DNA from: Dongia_B soli
Lineage (GTDB): Bacteria; Pseudomonadota; Alphaproteobacteria; Dongiales; Dongiaceae
Assembly (NCBI RefSeq): GCF_034044715.1
Contig: NZ_JAXCLW010000001.1
Location: 744,001 to 808,000 of the forward strand
Direction: 5' to 3'
DNA length: 64,000 nt
Below are positions 34,048 to 42,831 of the stretch, one piece after another; positions within the stretch are counted from its first letter, which is position 1; each line of letters begins with the position of its first letter. A model generated the notes under the pieces. It worked only from the letters and a program-made list of their open reading frames with translations. It searched no databases and had not been told where the DNA came from. The translations under genes were made by a program, and so were the position numbers.

Positions 34048-34716
34048 GTGCTCAGCGCCGTTGTGAAGGCTTTATCGCAGCTCAGCGACCCTCCAATCCG
34101 ACGCGTTATAACCCTGACATTGCTTTTGGCTATTCTGGCAATCGCCCTCCTCCTGGCGCTGGCCTGGTGGCTGGTCGGCTGGCTCAGCGGCCTGCAGGGT
34201 TTGTGGGGCGAGGCCGCCCAGTTCGGCGGTATCCTCGCAACCATCGTCGTCGCCTGGTTCACCTTTCCCGCCCTCTCCGCCACCATCGCCAGCCTGTTTT
34301 CCGATGACGTCGTCGATGCAGTGGAAGCGCGATACTATCCCGGCAAGCCACCCGCGAAGCAGGTGCCAATTATGGCGTCGATATGGGACGGGCTGAAACT
34401 GGCGGGGCTGTCGCTGCTGATCAACCTGGTCGCCCTTCCCTTCCTGTTCGTTCCACCGCTTTACGCGGTGATTTCCTGGGGAGTGGGCGGTTATCTGCTG
34501 GGGCGGGAATATTTTGAGATGGTCGCCTTCCGTCGGTTGAGCCGCCCGGACGCCCATCACCTTCTTCGGCAGTATCGCGGCCGCTTCACTATGGCCGGCG
34601 TCCTGATTGCCATCGTGCTAACAATTCCTATCGTCAACCTCATTGCACCAGTGATTGCCACAGCTTTTATGGTGCATTTAGCTGAATCTGTGGTAAATCA
34701 AAGAGGTATACGGTGA
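34048..34716 (+). CDS. EI24/CysZ-like integral membrane protein
   Basis: A 222-residue membrane protein with four to five long hydrophobic segments and the family region FTFPALSATIASLFSDDVVDAVEARYYP, FVPPLYAVISWGVGGYLLGREYFEMVAFRR. This fits the EI24 domain that includes CysZ, a sulfate importer; whether this one carries sulfate is unknown. GTG start with AAAAGGG upstream. Confidence 0.8.
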   Translation: MLSAVVKALSQLSDPPIRRVITLTLLLAILAIALLLALAWWLVGWLSGLQGLWGEAAQFGGILATIVVAWFTFPALSATIASLFSDDVVDAVEARYYPGKPPAKQVPIMASIWDGLKLAGLSLLINLVALPFLFVPPLYAVISWGVGGYLLGREYFEMVAFRRLSRPDAHHLLRQYRGRFTMAGVLIAIVLTIPIVNLIAPVIATAFMVHLAESVVNQRGIR

Positions 34717-34837
34717 ATCCGGGGGTCGCTTCGGCGAGTCGGAGGAACCGGCCGGTGGCACGGGTTACGGGGTGCCGCCGCCTGTGTCAGCCATCATCCA
34801 GGGGATTCCTTTCCGCAGGTTGAAGGTACCACGGGCA

Positions 34838-34864
34838 GTCTCCCAGGGATGGTTAATGGGAGAC
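34838..34864. promoter_or_regulatory. perfect 8-bp inverted repeat in the bactofilin leader
   Basis: GTCTCCCA (34838-34845) and TGGGAGAC (34857-34864) flank an 11-base spacer, ending 36 bases before the bactofilin ATG. It could be an operator for a dimeric regulator or an RNA hairpin occluding nothing obvious. No T run follows. Confidence 0.4.
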
Positions 34865-34900
34865 GTTCCTAGGGGGACACTCGGACGAAAAGGTAGGAAT

Positions 34901-35515
34901 ATGTTTGGCAAGAAAAAGGATTCAGACGCCGTGACGCAGCCGACTACCGAGACCGGCCAAGACACCGGCCGCAGCAGCTATTTGAAGCCGGATGCTTCTT
35001 CCGCCGCCAGCGGCGTAAGTCGGCCGGCTTCGAATCCCGACATCTCCCGTCGGCCGCCGGATCTGAGCGCTTTCGCGCCGCGCCGTGCCGATACGCCGGC
35101 CACCTCTCCCGCCGCCAGCAGCACGCCGGCTTCTACGGGAACCCAGGGTGCCGGCGAGATGAAGAAGCTGATCGTCGGTCGCGAGATCAACCTGAATGGT
35201 GAAGTCCGCAATTGCGACAGCCTCGTGGTCGAAGGCACGGTGGAAGCCGTGCTGAGCGATTGCCGCAGCATCGAATTGGCGCCAAGCGGCCAGTTCAAGG
35301 GGTCGGCAAATGTTGAAGCCGCCGATGTCAGCGGTCGTTTCGACGGCGAGCTGACGGTGAACGGCCGCCTTACCGTGCGGTCGACCGGCAAAGTTCTCGG
35401 CAAAGTCTATTACGGCCAATTGGAAATCGAACGTGGCGGCATTCTGTCCGGCACGGTCGAAGCATTGCCGGAGACGGCCCGCGCCGCCGGCATCACCGGC
35501 GACAAGCTGGTCTAA
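34901..35515 (+). CDS. bactofilin
   Basis: A 204-residue cytoskeletal protein that self-assembles into filaments without nucleotide. The N-terminal 85 residues are a disordered Ser/Pro/Ala/Thr tail. The bactofilin core begins at MKKLIVGREINLNGEVRNCDSLVVEGTVEA and continues as a right-handed beta-helix (SIELAPSGQFKGSANVEAADVSGRFDGELTVNGRLTVRSTGKVLGKVYYGQLEIERGG). AGGTAGG precedes the ATG. In alphaproteobacteria bactofilins guide cell-wall synthesis in stalks or at poles. The downstream hairpin at 35525-35554 lies right after the stop. Confidence 0.93.
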   Translation: MFGKKKDSDAVTQPTTETGQDTGRSSYLKPDASSAASGVSRPASNPDISRRPPDLSAFAPRRADTPATSPAASSTPASTGTQGAGEMKKLIVGREINLNGEVRNCDSLVVEGTVEAVLSDCRSIELAPSGQFKGSANVEAADVSGRFDGELTVNGRLTVRSTGKVLGKVYYGQLEIERGGILSGTVEALPETARAAGITGDKLV

Positions 35516-35524
35516 CACCAAACT

Positions 35525-35554
35525 GCGGCGAAGCGGCTGGGGCCGCATCGCCGC
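35525..35554 (+). terminator. stable hairpin after bactofilin, possible weak terminator
   Basis: Arms GCGGCGA and TCGCCGC (35525-35531, 35548-35554) plus an inner 5-bp stem GCGGC/GCCGC around a TGGG loop with one A-A mismatch. There is no T run after it, so termination would need help or it may protect the messenger end. Confidence 0.4.
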
Positions 35555-35748
35555 GGTGAAGGTGACCTTGCGGGTCATGATTGCGGCGACGGATGGCAAA
35601 ATCGTCGCCGGCATCATCAGGCGGTAACCATCCTTTAGTAAAGCGCCGGCTATTCTGTCGGGCGAAAGGATGCGGCAGGGTCGCCAAACGATCGCCGTAT
35701 CGTCAATCGGAATCAGGTCCGGCTATCGGGCCATAAAGGGGGCATGTG

Positions 35749-36261
35749 ATGGGTGGCTTCAGCACCTGTCGCAGCATTGTTGGGGAAAGTTCATCGTCGC
35801 GGCGAGCCGTAACGACGTTGCTGTCGTTGTGTTTCGCCAGCTTGCTGCTGGCGGCCTGCCAGAGCGCGGGCGATCCGGTCGGCACCCCGGTGACCTCCAA
35901 GACCAAGACTTCCCAGAACTCGGCAATGGCCAAGGTGGAAACACCGGCAGGCAAGACCGATTGGCTTAACGGTGAAGATCTGGTCGGCCTGGCGGATCGC
36001 GATGTTTCGGCTGCCCTGGGCACCCCAACCCATATCCGGAAGGATGACCCGGCCGAAATCTGGCAATACAGCAGCCAGGATTGCGTGCTGGATTTCTACC
36101 TTTATCAGGCGGGCGGCGGCATGCAGGTCGCTTATGTGGAAGCCCGCGACCGCATGGCCCAGGCCGAACGGGCCGATCGCTGCGTCCATTCGCTGCTCAG
36201 CAGCGGCGATCCCGCGGTGAAAACAGCCAAGATCGAAAAAACCGCCGACGCCAGCCAGTAA
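35749..36261 (+). CDS. unknown lipoprotein, 170 aa
   Basis: The signal peptide ends in a lipobox (SLLLAAC), so this is a lipid-anchored periplasmic protein. The mature region has DLVGLADRDVSAALGTPTHIRKDDPAEIWQYSSQDCVLDFYLYQ, a short region resembling the SmpA/OmlA-like fold of outer-membrane assembly proteins (a turn with GxPxxxR.E....W.Y). I treat that as a hint only. Two cysteines, C in SSQDCVLDF and in DRCVHS, could pair. ATG at 35749 chosen over the preceding GTG. Confidence 0.78.
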   Translation: MGGFSTCRSIVGESSSSRRAVTTLLSLCFASLLLAACQSAGDPVGTPVTSKTKTSQNSAMAKVETPAGKTDWLNGEDLVGLADRDVSAALGTPTHIRKDDPAEIWQYSSQDCVLDFYLYQAGGGMQVAYVEARDRMAQAERADRCVHSLLSSGDPAVKTAKIEKTADASQ

Positions 36262-36289
36262 TAGCCCGGATCGCAGCCGGGCCTTGGCA

Positions 36290-36934
36290 CTATCCTTCGA
36301 TCAAGGTCTTGCCCTTGAACTGGCAAATTTCGCGCACCACGCAGATCGAACAATCCGGCTTGCGCGCCTTGCAGATATAGCGGCCATGCAGGATCAGCCA
36401 GTGATGGGCATGGCGCCTATATTTGACCGGAACCTTCTTCTCCAAGGCAAGCTCAACCGCGAGCGGCGTCTTGCCGGGGGCCAGGCCTGTGCGATTGCAG
36501 ACTCGGAAGAGATGGGTGTCGACGGCGATGGTGGGATGGCCGAAGGCGATATTCAGGACTACATTGGCCGTTTTCCGGCCCACGCCGGGCAATTCCTGCA
36601 AGGCGTCCCGATCCTCAGGCACCTTGCCGCCATATTTCTCAATCAGCATTTCCGACAGGCGGATGACATTCTTTGCCTTGGTGTTGAAAAGGCCGATCGT
36701 CTTGATATAGCCCTTCAGCTTCGCCTCGCCGAGCTTCACCATTTTCTCCGGCGTATCGGCGACTTTAAAGAGCGGCTCCGTCGCCTTATTGACTGAGACA
36801 TCGGTCGCCTGGGCGGAGAGAGCGACCGCCACCAGCAAGGTATATGGATTGATATAATTCAGCTCGGCCTTCGGTTCCGGATTGGCGGCCGCGAGGCGTG
36901 CGAAAAACGCCTCGATCTGGTCTTTCTTCAGCAT
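36290..36934 (-). CDS. nth: endonuclease III, DNA glycosylase/AP lyase
   Basis: A 214-residue base-excision-repair enzyme that removes oxidised pyrimidines and cleaves the abasic strand. Helix-hairpin-helix ELPGVGRKTANVV carries the catalytic lysine; VDTHLFRVCNR carries the catalytic aspartate. The C-terminal [4Fe-4S] cluster pattern C-x6-C-x2-C-x5-C is complete (CKARKPDCSICVVREIC). The ATG has GGGGAG upstream. It converges with the lipoprotein gene at 35749, with a small GC hairpin (36264-36282) between the stops. Confidence 0.98.
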   Translation of the reverse strand: MLKKDQIEAFFARLAAANPEPKAELNYINPYTLLVAVALSAQATDVSVNKATEPLFKVADTPEKMVKLGEAKLKGYIKTIGLFNTKAKNVIRLSEMLIEKYGGKVPEDRDALQELPGVGRKTANVVLNIAFGHPTIAVDTHLFRVCNRTGLAPGKTPLAVELALEKKVPVKYRRHAHHWLILHGRYICKARKPDCSICVVREICQFKGKTLIEG

Positions 36935-37087
36935 CTACTCCCCATTGGGCCGCCCGGTCAGCTTGTCGGCCGCGGCCTTGTCGCCCCGTTGCGCGCTTGC
37001 CCGGCATGGCATATGCCCGGCCTGCAACCCCATCTGGCGCCTGCCGTGGCTTCAACCCATCGACGCGGGAGTCTATACTGCCTCCCT

Positions 37088-37645
37088 ATGAACGACCAGA
37101 AGCGACATCCTTCTTCCGGCGACTCGTCTCCCGATGACGGGGTGCAAAGCGGCGGGGTTGGGCCAGGGGCCGCCGACCGGAACGGCCATCCGGTCTTCGA
37201 GGCGGTCCTCTATCCCCATCGCAGTCTATCGCCCCGGGGCTTCGTCATTCTCATCGCCGTCACCGGCATCGTCGGCTTCGTCTATGGAGTGGCTTTTCTG
37301 CTGATGGGCGCCTGGCCGATCTTCGGCTTTTGCGGCACGGAATGGCTGCTCTTCATCTATCTCTTCCGCAAGCATCTGAAGGGCGACCGCAGCGCCGAAA
37401 GGCTGCGTCTTTACGACGACCGCTTTACCGTCGAAACGATCTCGCCGAAAGGCGAGGTCCAGCGCTACCGGTTCCAGCCCTATTGGCTGCAGGTCATTCT
37501 CGACCGGCCGGACGAGCCGGATAATGCCCTCTATCTCAGGTCCCATGGCAAACAATTGCAGATCGGCGCTTTTCTCAGCCCTCAGGAGCGCCGTGATATC
37601 GCCGGCGAGCTACGACATGTCCTGACACGCTGGCGCACCGCCTGA
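37088..37645 (+). CDS. DUF2244 family membrane protein
   Basis: A 185-residue protein: a 40-residue polar N-terminus, two adjacent membrane helices (FVILIAVTGIVGFVYGVAFLL and WPIFGFCGTEWLLFIYLFR) and a cytoplasmic domain with LRLYDDRFTVETISPKGEVQRYRFQPYWLQVIL and KQLQIGAFLSPQERRDIAGELRHVL. This order is typical of DUF2244, which is common in alphaproteobacteria and often found near cytochrome oxidase or nth genes; function is unknown. Confidence 0.85.
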   Translation: MNDQKRHPSSGDSSPDDGVQSGGVGPGAADRNGHPVFEAVLYPHRSLSPRGFVILIAVTGIVGFVYGVAFLLMGAWPIFGFCGTEWLLFIYLFRKHLKGDRSAERLRLYDDRFTVETISPKGEVQRYRFQPYWLQVILDRPDEPDNALYLRSHGKQLQIGAFLSPQERRDIAGELRHVLTRWRTA

Positions 37646-37694
37646 ATATTCCGATCGCATAATCCTCCTCACCAGCAGAAAGCCGACCCGGCCG

Positions 37695-38696
37695 ATGTCC
37701 ATCGCCAATGACTCAAACCCGCCTGCGGCGCCGCGCCCGGACAAGGCAATGGCGATCGGGGGAGTCCCGCCGGCGGCGATCCGGCATCCGCAATTTGCCG
37801 ATTTCGCGTTGCTCTGCTTTCTCGCGTTTCTCTGGGGCTCATCGTTTCTCGCCATCAAGATCGCCGTCGATGACGGCCTGCCGCCGATGTCGCTGGCAAC
37901 CTACCGCATCGCTATCGGCGCCGTGGTTCTCTGCAGCCTCGCTTGCGCCAAGGGGCAAGCCTGGCCGCGTGGCCGCCACCTGTGGCGGCGTTTGACTTTC
38001 CTCGGCGTCATCGGCAACTCGCTGCCCTTCTTCCTGATCGGCTGGGGCGAGCAATATACGCCGTCCAATCTGGCGGCGATCCTGATGGCGGTGATTCCGA
38101 TCTTCGTCGTCGTCCTGGCGCATCTGATGACACCGGACGAGAAACTGACCTTCGGCAAGAGCGTCGGTGTCGGCATAGCGCTGGTCGGTGTGGTCGTGCT
38201 GGTCGGCGTCGATGCCTTGCAGGGCATCGGCCAATCGGTGATCGGGCAATTGGCGATCCTCGGTGGAACGCTCAGTTATTCGCTCTACGGCGTCAATACG
38301 CGCCGCCTGCCGACGATGGGGCCGGAAATGACGGTTGGCACCATTCTGCTGATGGGCTTTCTGACCTTGCTGCCGGTCTGGCTGGTGCATGACAGACCCT
38401 GGGAGATCCACCATACCCGCCCCGCCATTCTGGTGATCCTTTGGCTGGGCCTCATCTCGACCGCTTTTGGCAATCTGCTGTTCTTTTTGATTCTGCGGCG
38501 GGTGGGCGCCGGCTTTGCCGCCTTCAACAATTATCTCGTGCCGGTGATGGGAATCGGCTGGGGCTTTTTCTGGCTTGGCGAAAAGCCGGGCTGGAATGCA
38601 CTACTGGCCCTGCTCATGATTCTCAGCGGCCTGGCGGCGACACGCTTCCTGAGCGCACCAGCTGCGTGGCGGCGCAACGCCGGATCCGGCAGTTAA
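37695..38696 (+). CDS. EamA/DMT-family permease
   Basis: A 333-residue transporter with ten membrane helices in two repeats of the EamA domain. Blocks typical of the family: FLAFLWGSSFLAIKIAVDDGLPPMSLATYRIAIGA, GEQYTPSNLAAILMAVIPIFVVVLAHL and GNLLFFLILRRVGAGFAAFNNYLVPVMGIGWGFFWLGEKPGWNALLALLMILSGL. These export metabolites such as amino acids; substrate unknown. It converges with dapB with 35 bases between stops. Confidence 0.9.
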   Translation: MSIANDSNPPAAPRPDKAMAIGGVPPAAIRHPQFADFALLCFLAFLWGSSFLAIKIAVDDGLPPMSLATYRIAIGAVVLCSLACAKGQAWPRGRHLWRRLTFLGVIGNSLPFFLIGWGEQYTPSNLAAILMAVIPIFVVVLAHLMTPDEKLTFGKSVGVGIALVGVVVLVGVDALQGIGQSVIGQLAILGGTLSYSLYGVNTRRLPTMGPEMTVGTILLMGFLTLLPVWLVHDRPWEIHHTRPAILVILWLGLISTAFGNLLFFLILRRVGAGFAAFNNYLVPVMGIGWGFFWLGEKPGWNALLALLMILSGLAATRFLSAPAAWRRNAGSGS

Positions 38697-38731
38697 AGGC
38701 CTATGAGCAGTTAAAAACCGACGAGCCGCGC

Positions 38732-39916
38732 TCAACCGCCGCTGCCGTTTGCGCCGCCATTACCGTCCTGACCGCCGCCATTCGTCGCGGCCCCGCTGAT
38801 GCCGAAACCGAGCACGTCGCGCATATCGTAAAGGCCCGGTTTCTTGCCGGCCACCCAGAGCACCGCCCGCACCGCACCGCGGGCGAAGATCTCGCGGTTC
38901 GACGCCTTATGGGTGATCTCCACGCGCTCGCCATCGGCGGCAAAAATCACTGTGTGATCGCCGACGACATCGCCGCCGCGCAAAGCCGCGAAACCGATTT
39001 CCCCGCGCTGGCGCGGTCCGACTTGGCCCTCCCGGGAACGGCGCGCCACCCGGCGAAGCGCCACATTGCGGCCGCGCGCCGCCGCTTCCCCCAAAGCCAG
39101 CGCGGTGCCGGATGGCGCATCGACCTTGTGGCGATGATGCATCTCGACGATTTCGATATCCCAATCGACGTCGAGGATACGGGCGACCTCCTCCACGATC
39201 TGCTCCAGCAGATTGATGCCGAGGCTCATATTCGAGGCGAGGACGATCGCCGTGCGTTGCGCCGCCCGTCCGATCGCGGCGATCTGATCCGAATCCAGGC
39301 CGGTGGTGCCGATCACATGGGCGCAACCCCATTTAGCCGCGAGACCGGCATGCACGACAGTTGCCGACGGATTGGTAAAATCCAGCACCACATTGGCGGT
39401 TTCGAACAGGATCGCCGGATCTTCCGTGACCGAGATGCCGAGCGGCTCGGCCCCGGCGAGAGCGCCGAGATCCTGGCCGAGCGCGGGCGAGCCGCGCCGT
39501 TCGGTACCCCCGACCACCATGACACCGGGCGCGTTGATCAGCATCTTCAGCAGCATCTGGCCCATACGGCCGCCACAACCGACGATACCCACCTTGATTG
39601 CGCCATTGCTCGACCGGCGCATGACGATCGGCTTGGCTCCCGGAGCGGGCTTGGCGGCAGAAACTTTTGGCGCTGCCGGCTTGGCGGGCGCCGGAGTCGG
39701 AGGCGAAGCCGGTTTTGCAGCCGGCGCTTTCTCGGCAGCCGGCTTGGCCGCCGGCCGCTCCGCGATACGCGGCGAGGAACCCGTTTCCGGCTTAGCTTTC
39801 GCTTTTTCCTTCAAAAGCTTAACAGGCTTTGGCGACACCTTCGGCAGAGCTTTCTTGGGACTGGATTTGGCCGCCGGCTGGGCCCTTTGCGGCTTCGATG
39901 CTTTCTTCGTTGCCAT
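38732..39916 (-). CDS. dapB: 4-hydroxy-tetrahydrodipicolinate reductase with long Lys/Ala/Pro-rich N-terminal tail
   Basis: DapB reduces the DapA product in the lysine/diaminopimelate pathway. From about residue 107 it is a normal DapB: IKVGIVGCGGRMGQ NAD(P) loop, LDFTNPSATVVHA, VIGTTG, and the catalytic HHRHKVDAPSGTALALG. The first 106 residues are a disordered tail of Lys, Ala and Pro (KPAAKPAAEKAPAAKPA and similar), like bacterial histone-H1-like tails, and the C-terminus ends in a Gly/Asn-rich stretch. The tail is really translated: GGGGGATTT stands directly before the outer ATG, while the inner ATG (39622, Met99) has only a distant GGGAG. The length is 394 against about 270 usual. Confidence 0.92.
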   Translation of the reverse strand: MATKKASKPQRAQPAAKSSPKKALPKVSPKPVKLLKEKAKAKPETGSSPRIAERPAAKPAAEKAPAAKPASPPTPAPAKPAAPKVSAAKPAPGAKPIVMRRSSNGAIKVGIVGCGGRMGQMLLKMLINAPGVMVVGGTERRGSPALGQDLGALAGAEPLGISVTEDPAILFETANVVLDFTNPSATVVHAGLAAKWGCAHVIGTTGLDSDQIAAIGRAAQRTAIVLASNMSLGINLLEQIVEEVARILDVDWDIEIVEMHHRHKVDAPSGTALALGEAAARGRNVALRRVARRSREGQVGPRQRGEIGFAALRGGDVVGDHTVIFAADGERVEITHKASNREIFARGAVRAVLWVAGKKPGLYDMRDVLGFGISGAATNGGGQDGNGGANGSGG

Positions 39917-40196
39917 AAATCCCCCGAAATTATTTTGCGTATCTAAGCGAGTTCGGGCCGGTTGGGCAACAGGCGCTTGGGGACAGGGCCCTGAAAGCCC
40001 CCCTCTTTTATACCCTTGCTCGAGGCGGCTTCCGTGCCGTCTGAGCTGCTATCCGGTGCCCGCTTGAATTGTGCGGGGACGACTTGCGGTCTTGCCGGCC
40101 GATCCTTAGGCTGCGGGCGGGGAGAAAGCGTGGTTGGGAGCGGCACCGTCAGGAGTTGCACCATCGGAGAACCGCGCCATGGGCACTGCGTGACAT

Positions 40197-40952
40197 ATGA
40201 TGAAACGGTTTTGCGCACTTGTTATCTGCCTGTTGCTGACCGGATGTTCGCTCTGGCCCTGGTCCGCGGATGAAGAAACGACGACCGCGATCCCAACCAT
40301 CGGCGTCATCAGCGCCTTGAGCGAGCGCATTACCCTTGCCCAGGTCAATAGTGTCGGCTGGGAAAAGAGCAGCTACCAGTTTCCCCTGGAAGATTGGCAG
40401 ATCGATGCAACAGCGTCGTCCGAAGCAGAGCGCCTACTGCGGAAACGCGGCTATGATGTCCGGCCGGTCCGGTACGACCGCAAGGCATTCAGCGCCAATG
40501 CGCTGGGCGGACCGGTTGCCCGCGGCGGATTGCTGGACCGCAAACGACCGGCCTTGGCGCCGGTCATCCGATCCGCGGTTCAGCCCAATGATCTCGACTT
40601 GTATCTTGTCCTGGTCGAAGCCTCGGTTCCCCTGGGCGCGCTTGACCCGCACGGCGTGGCGCTCCTGCGCCTCGGCGGCGAACCGACCGCCGTCGCGCTT
40701 TATCATGCCTTCCTGATCGATGGCCATACTGGCGAAACAGTGGAAGATATCCACGCTGAGCCACTGGGCAATGGCTGGTACCAGCTGGCCCGCGTTGATG
40801 GTCCTTATGCGGAAATGCATAAATCCGTTTGGCCCAAGCCGATCACCGCCTGGACCGCCTCGCAGCGCCAGGATTTCCAGGCGAAGATCGAGGATCTGCT
40901 TCATCCCAGCCTGCGGAAAACGCTGGATCAACTCGACCTTGACCGGCGATAG
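40197..40952 (+). CDS. unknown lipoprotein, 251 aa
   Basis: The signal peptide ends in a lipobox (LLLTGC, cysteine 17). After it comes VISALSERITLAQVNSVGWEKSSYQFPLEDWQIDATASSEAERLLRKRGYDVRPV. The middle region NDLDLYLVLVEASVPLGALDPHGVALLRLGGEPTAVALYHAFLIDGHTGETVEDIHAEPLG looks like a repeated beta-strand domain, and the C-terminus is polar. No family recognised. No close Shine-Dalgarno is visible. Confidence 0.72.
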   Translation: MMKRFCALVICLLLTGCSLWPWSADEETTTAIPTIGVISALSERITLAQVNSVGWEKSSYQFPLEDWQIDATASSEAERLLRKRGYDVRPVRYDRKAFSANALGGPVARGGLLDRKRPALAPVIRSAVQPNDLDLYLVLVEASVPLGALDPHGVALLRLGGEPTAVALYHAFLIDGHTGETVEDIHAEPLGNGWYQLARVDGPYAEMHKSVWPKPITAWTASQRQDFQAKIEDLLHPSLRKTLDQLDLDRR

Positions 40953-41004
40953 ATCGCGTTGCTCGCGGCTTGCCCGACGCCATGCGCGATGCGCCAAGCG
41001 TCAT

Positions 41005-42441
41005 TCAAAAGTTTGCTGATGTCTTCAGGCCGAGCACAACCGCATCATTGTTATGGCTGGCGCCGCCGGGATCGAGAATGTATTGCGCATTCGGCCGGAT
41101 TTGCAGGCCGCGGATCGGACGGACCGTATAGTAGAGCTCGAAAACATATTCGGAATGCTGCCGCTCGGCATCCTCATTGCCTTCCGCATTGGCAACCCGG
41201 TCATTGACATGTGTCGTGCCGACGGCGAGGGCGACATCGTCATCAGGCCGGAAGGAAAAGGGGCCGGTATAGACGGCACCAAGGGCGATCTGCCGGTCCG
41301 TGGTGGCCGTTCGGGTATCGGTGAAGACGGCATTTAGGAAGAGATTGAGGCCGCCTTTGGGATTCCCCGTATCCGTATGGGTAATCTGCTGTTGAAAATT
41401 GATGTAGCCGCCGAAACGGCCGCGCTCGTGATTGGCTTCGACACCAGGATTATCCGCGGTCACCGTATTGTCTTCGTTGACCACATCCGGCACGCGGGCA
41501 GTATCGCCCCAGGCGCCGAATTTATAGCTGCCCGGCAACTTGCCATTGCCAAAGACCGGCAGCCAGGCGAATTCGACCGGGATCAGCACGCCTTTGGAAT
41601 CGGGATAGAAGCGCGGCGTAATCGCATCTTCGCTGGTGGCGTATTTCGGGTTTTCGTCATAGAAGCCGATCTGAGCATAGCCGAAGGAGCCTAGCCGAAG
41701 CTTAGCCCTGGTGCCCCATTGGCTGACCGGCCAGGTGAAGATGTAATCGCCAACCACGTTCCCCGGCGCCGAGCCACAGAAGGTTAGATTCTGGAAATCG
41801 CAACTGAAGGCGGCGAAGTCCTCGCCGATGGTCAAGCGCCCGATCTTCCAATCAAGGATGCGATCGAAATAATCCTGGGCGTACCAGAATTGCGTCAGCC
41901 GCCAGGTCTGGCCCCGGCCATAGACTTCCTGCACTTCCTGTAGCGTGCCGAGATTGGCGTTCTTGCTTAGATTGTTGCCGTTGCGGCTGGTGAAGGAGAC
42001 CTGGAACTTGGCGTCGTGGATGCCGAACAGCTTGTCGAAATCGAAGGTCGAGCCGAAGGTCCACTGATCGGTGTAATCCCATTTCGTCGCATCGCCGCCC
42101 CTGAGATTGGAGGCGAATTCGCTGACATAGCCCAATTGCAGGTCGACCCCATCATCGCGCAATTTGGTGCGGAGCCCACCCCAATCTCCAAGCATCCACG
42201 AGTCCGGGCCGGGATCTGGCTTCGCCACCGGCGGCGGTCTTGCCGCGTCATCGTCAGCGTGAGCCGCAGCGACGGTCAGAAAGATTGCGCAGAAAAGCAT
42301 CACGACTCGTCGCGAGTCCGTTCGCCGGCTTTCAGCACGACGATGCGAGGCGGCAATTGTTTTTGGATCTATTGGCGTTTGAGCGGCCGGCTTTTGCGGA
42401 GGACCAAAGACGGGGGCGAAACGACGGCCTTCATGAGCCAT
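41005..42441 (-). CDS. OprB-family carbohydrate porin
   Basis: Outer-membrane 16-strand barrel for sugars, 478 residues. The mature part begins after a hydrophobic signal (VVMLFCAIFLTVAAAHA) and has the family opening LGDWGGLRTKLRDDGVDLQLGYVSEFASNLRGG. Aromatic-rich strands follow, and the end reads QIRPNAQYILDPGGASHNNDAVVLGLKTSANF, with a C-terminal phenylalanine as in outer-membrane proteins. The ATG at 42441 has GGGGGAG before it, giving an unusually long (about 47-residue), basic pre-signal part; an inner ATG at 42300 would give a normal signal peptide but lacks a clear ribosome site. Confidence 0.88.
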   Translation of the reverse strand: MAHEGRRFAPVFGPPQKPAAQTPIDPKTIAASHRRAESRRTDSRRVVMLFCAIFLTVAAAHADDDAARPPPVAKPDPGPDSWMLGDWGGLRTKLRDDGVDLQLGYVSEFASNLRGGDATKWDYTDQWTFGSTFDFDKLFGIHDAKFQVSFTSRNGNNLSKNANLGTLQEVQEVYGRGQTWRLTQFWYAQDYFDRILDWKIGRLTIGEDFAAFSCDFQNLTFCGSAPGNVVGDYIFTWPVSQWGTRAKLRLGSFGYAQIGFYDENPKYATSEDAITPRFYPDSKGVLIPVEFAWLPVFGNGKLPGSYKFGAWGDTARVPDVVNEDNTVTADNPGVEANHERGRFGGYINFQQQITHTDTGNPKGGLNLFLNAVFTDTRTATTDRQIALGAVYTGPFSFRPDDDVALAVGTTHVNDRVANAEGNEDAERQHSEYVFELYYTVRPIRGLQIRPNAQYILDPGGASHNNDAVVLGLKTSANF

Positions 42442-42831
42442 GTCAAATAGTCTCCCCCACGGGGTTCAACCTTGGCAGATGGGCCACGAATAAAGTGCTG
42501 ATGTGTGTCAAAGGTTGCCGCGGCTCTCGCCGGCCGGCAAATCGGCTGGGACGGCATTGGCTTTGCACAAGCGAAGCGCTGCAGGGATCTGAGGCTGCGA
42601 TCTACCGGTTGCAACGACTGCGGTTGCGGTCCAGCGGGATTTGCCAAAACGGATCAGGCAGGGCGACCTGCCTTCTGTGGTGAAGCCACAGTTCAGGCTG
42701 GAGAAGTCCCGCTTCCATCTGAAAGCTCGATCGCCGCTACTCTATTGATAGAGCCGGTGGAGAGAGCGATGGCCTTGTCCGTCACACAGCGGAAGAAAAG
42801 AGCGCGATGCTGTGCGCGCTCCTCTTTGATC
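42442..42831. other. intergenic region between oprB and dnaJ
   Basis: About 390 bases holding the oprB promoter side and the dnaJ terminator. No supported gene; the plus-strand open frames here are cysteine-rich shadows without a ribosome site. Confidence 0.5.
42796..42821 (-). terminator. Rho-independent terminator after dnaJ
   Basis: On the minus strand arms GAGCGCG and CGCGCTC pair around an eight-base loop and are followed by TTTTCTTCC. It starts 11 bases after the dnaJ stop. Confidence 0.8.

Noticed and set aside
38441..39946. Plus-strand open frame (501 codons) opposite dapB and the EamA gene end
   Set aside because: No protein family features and it overlaps two supported genes.
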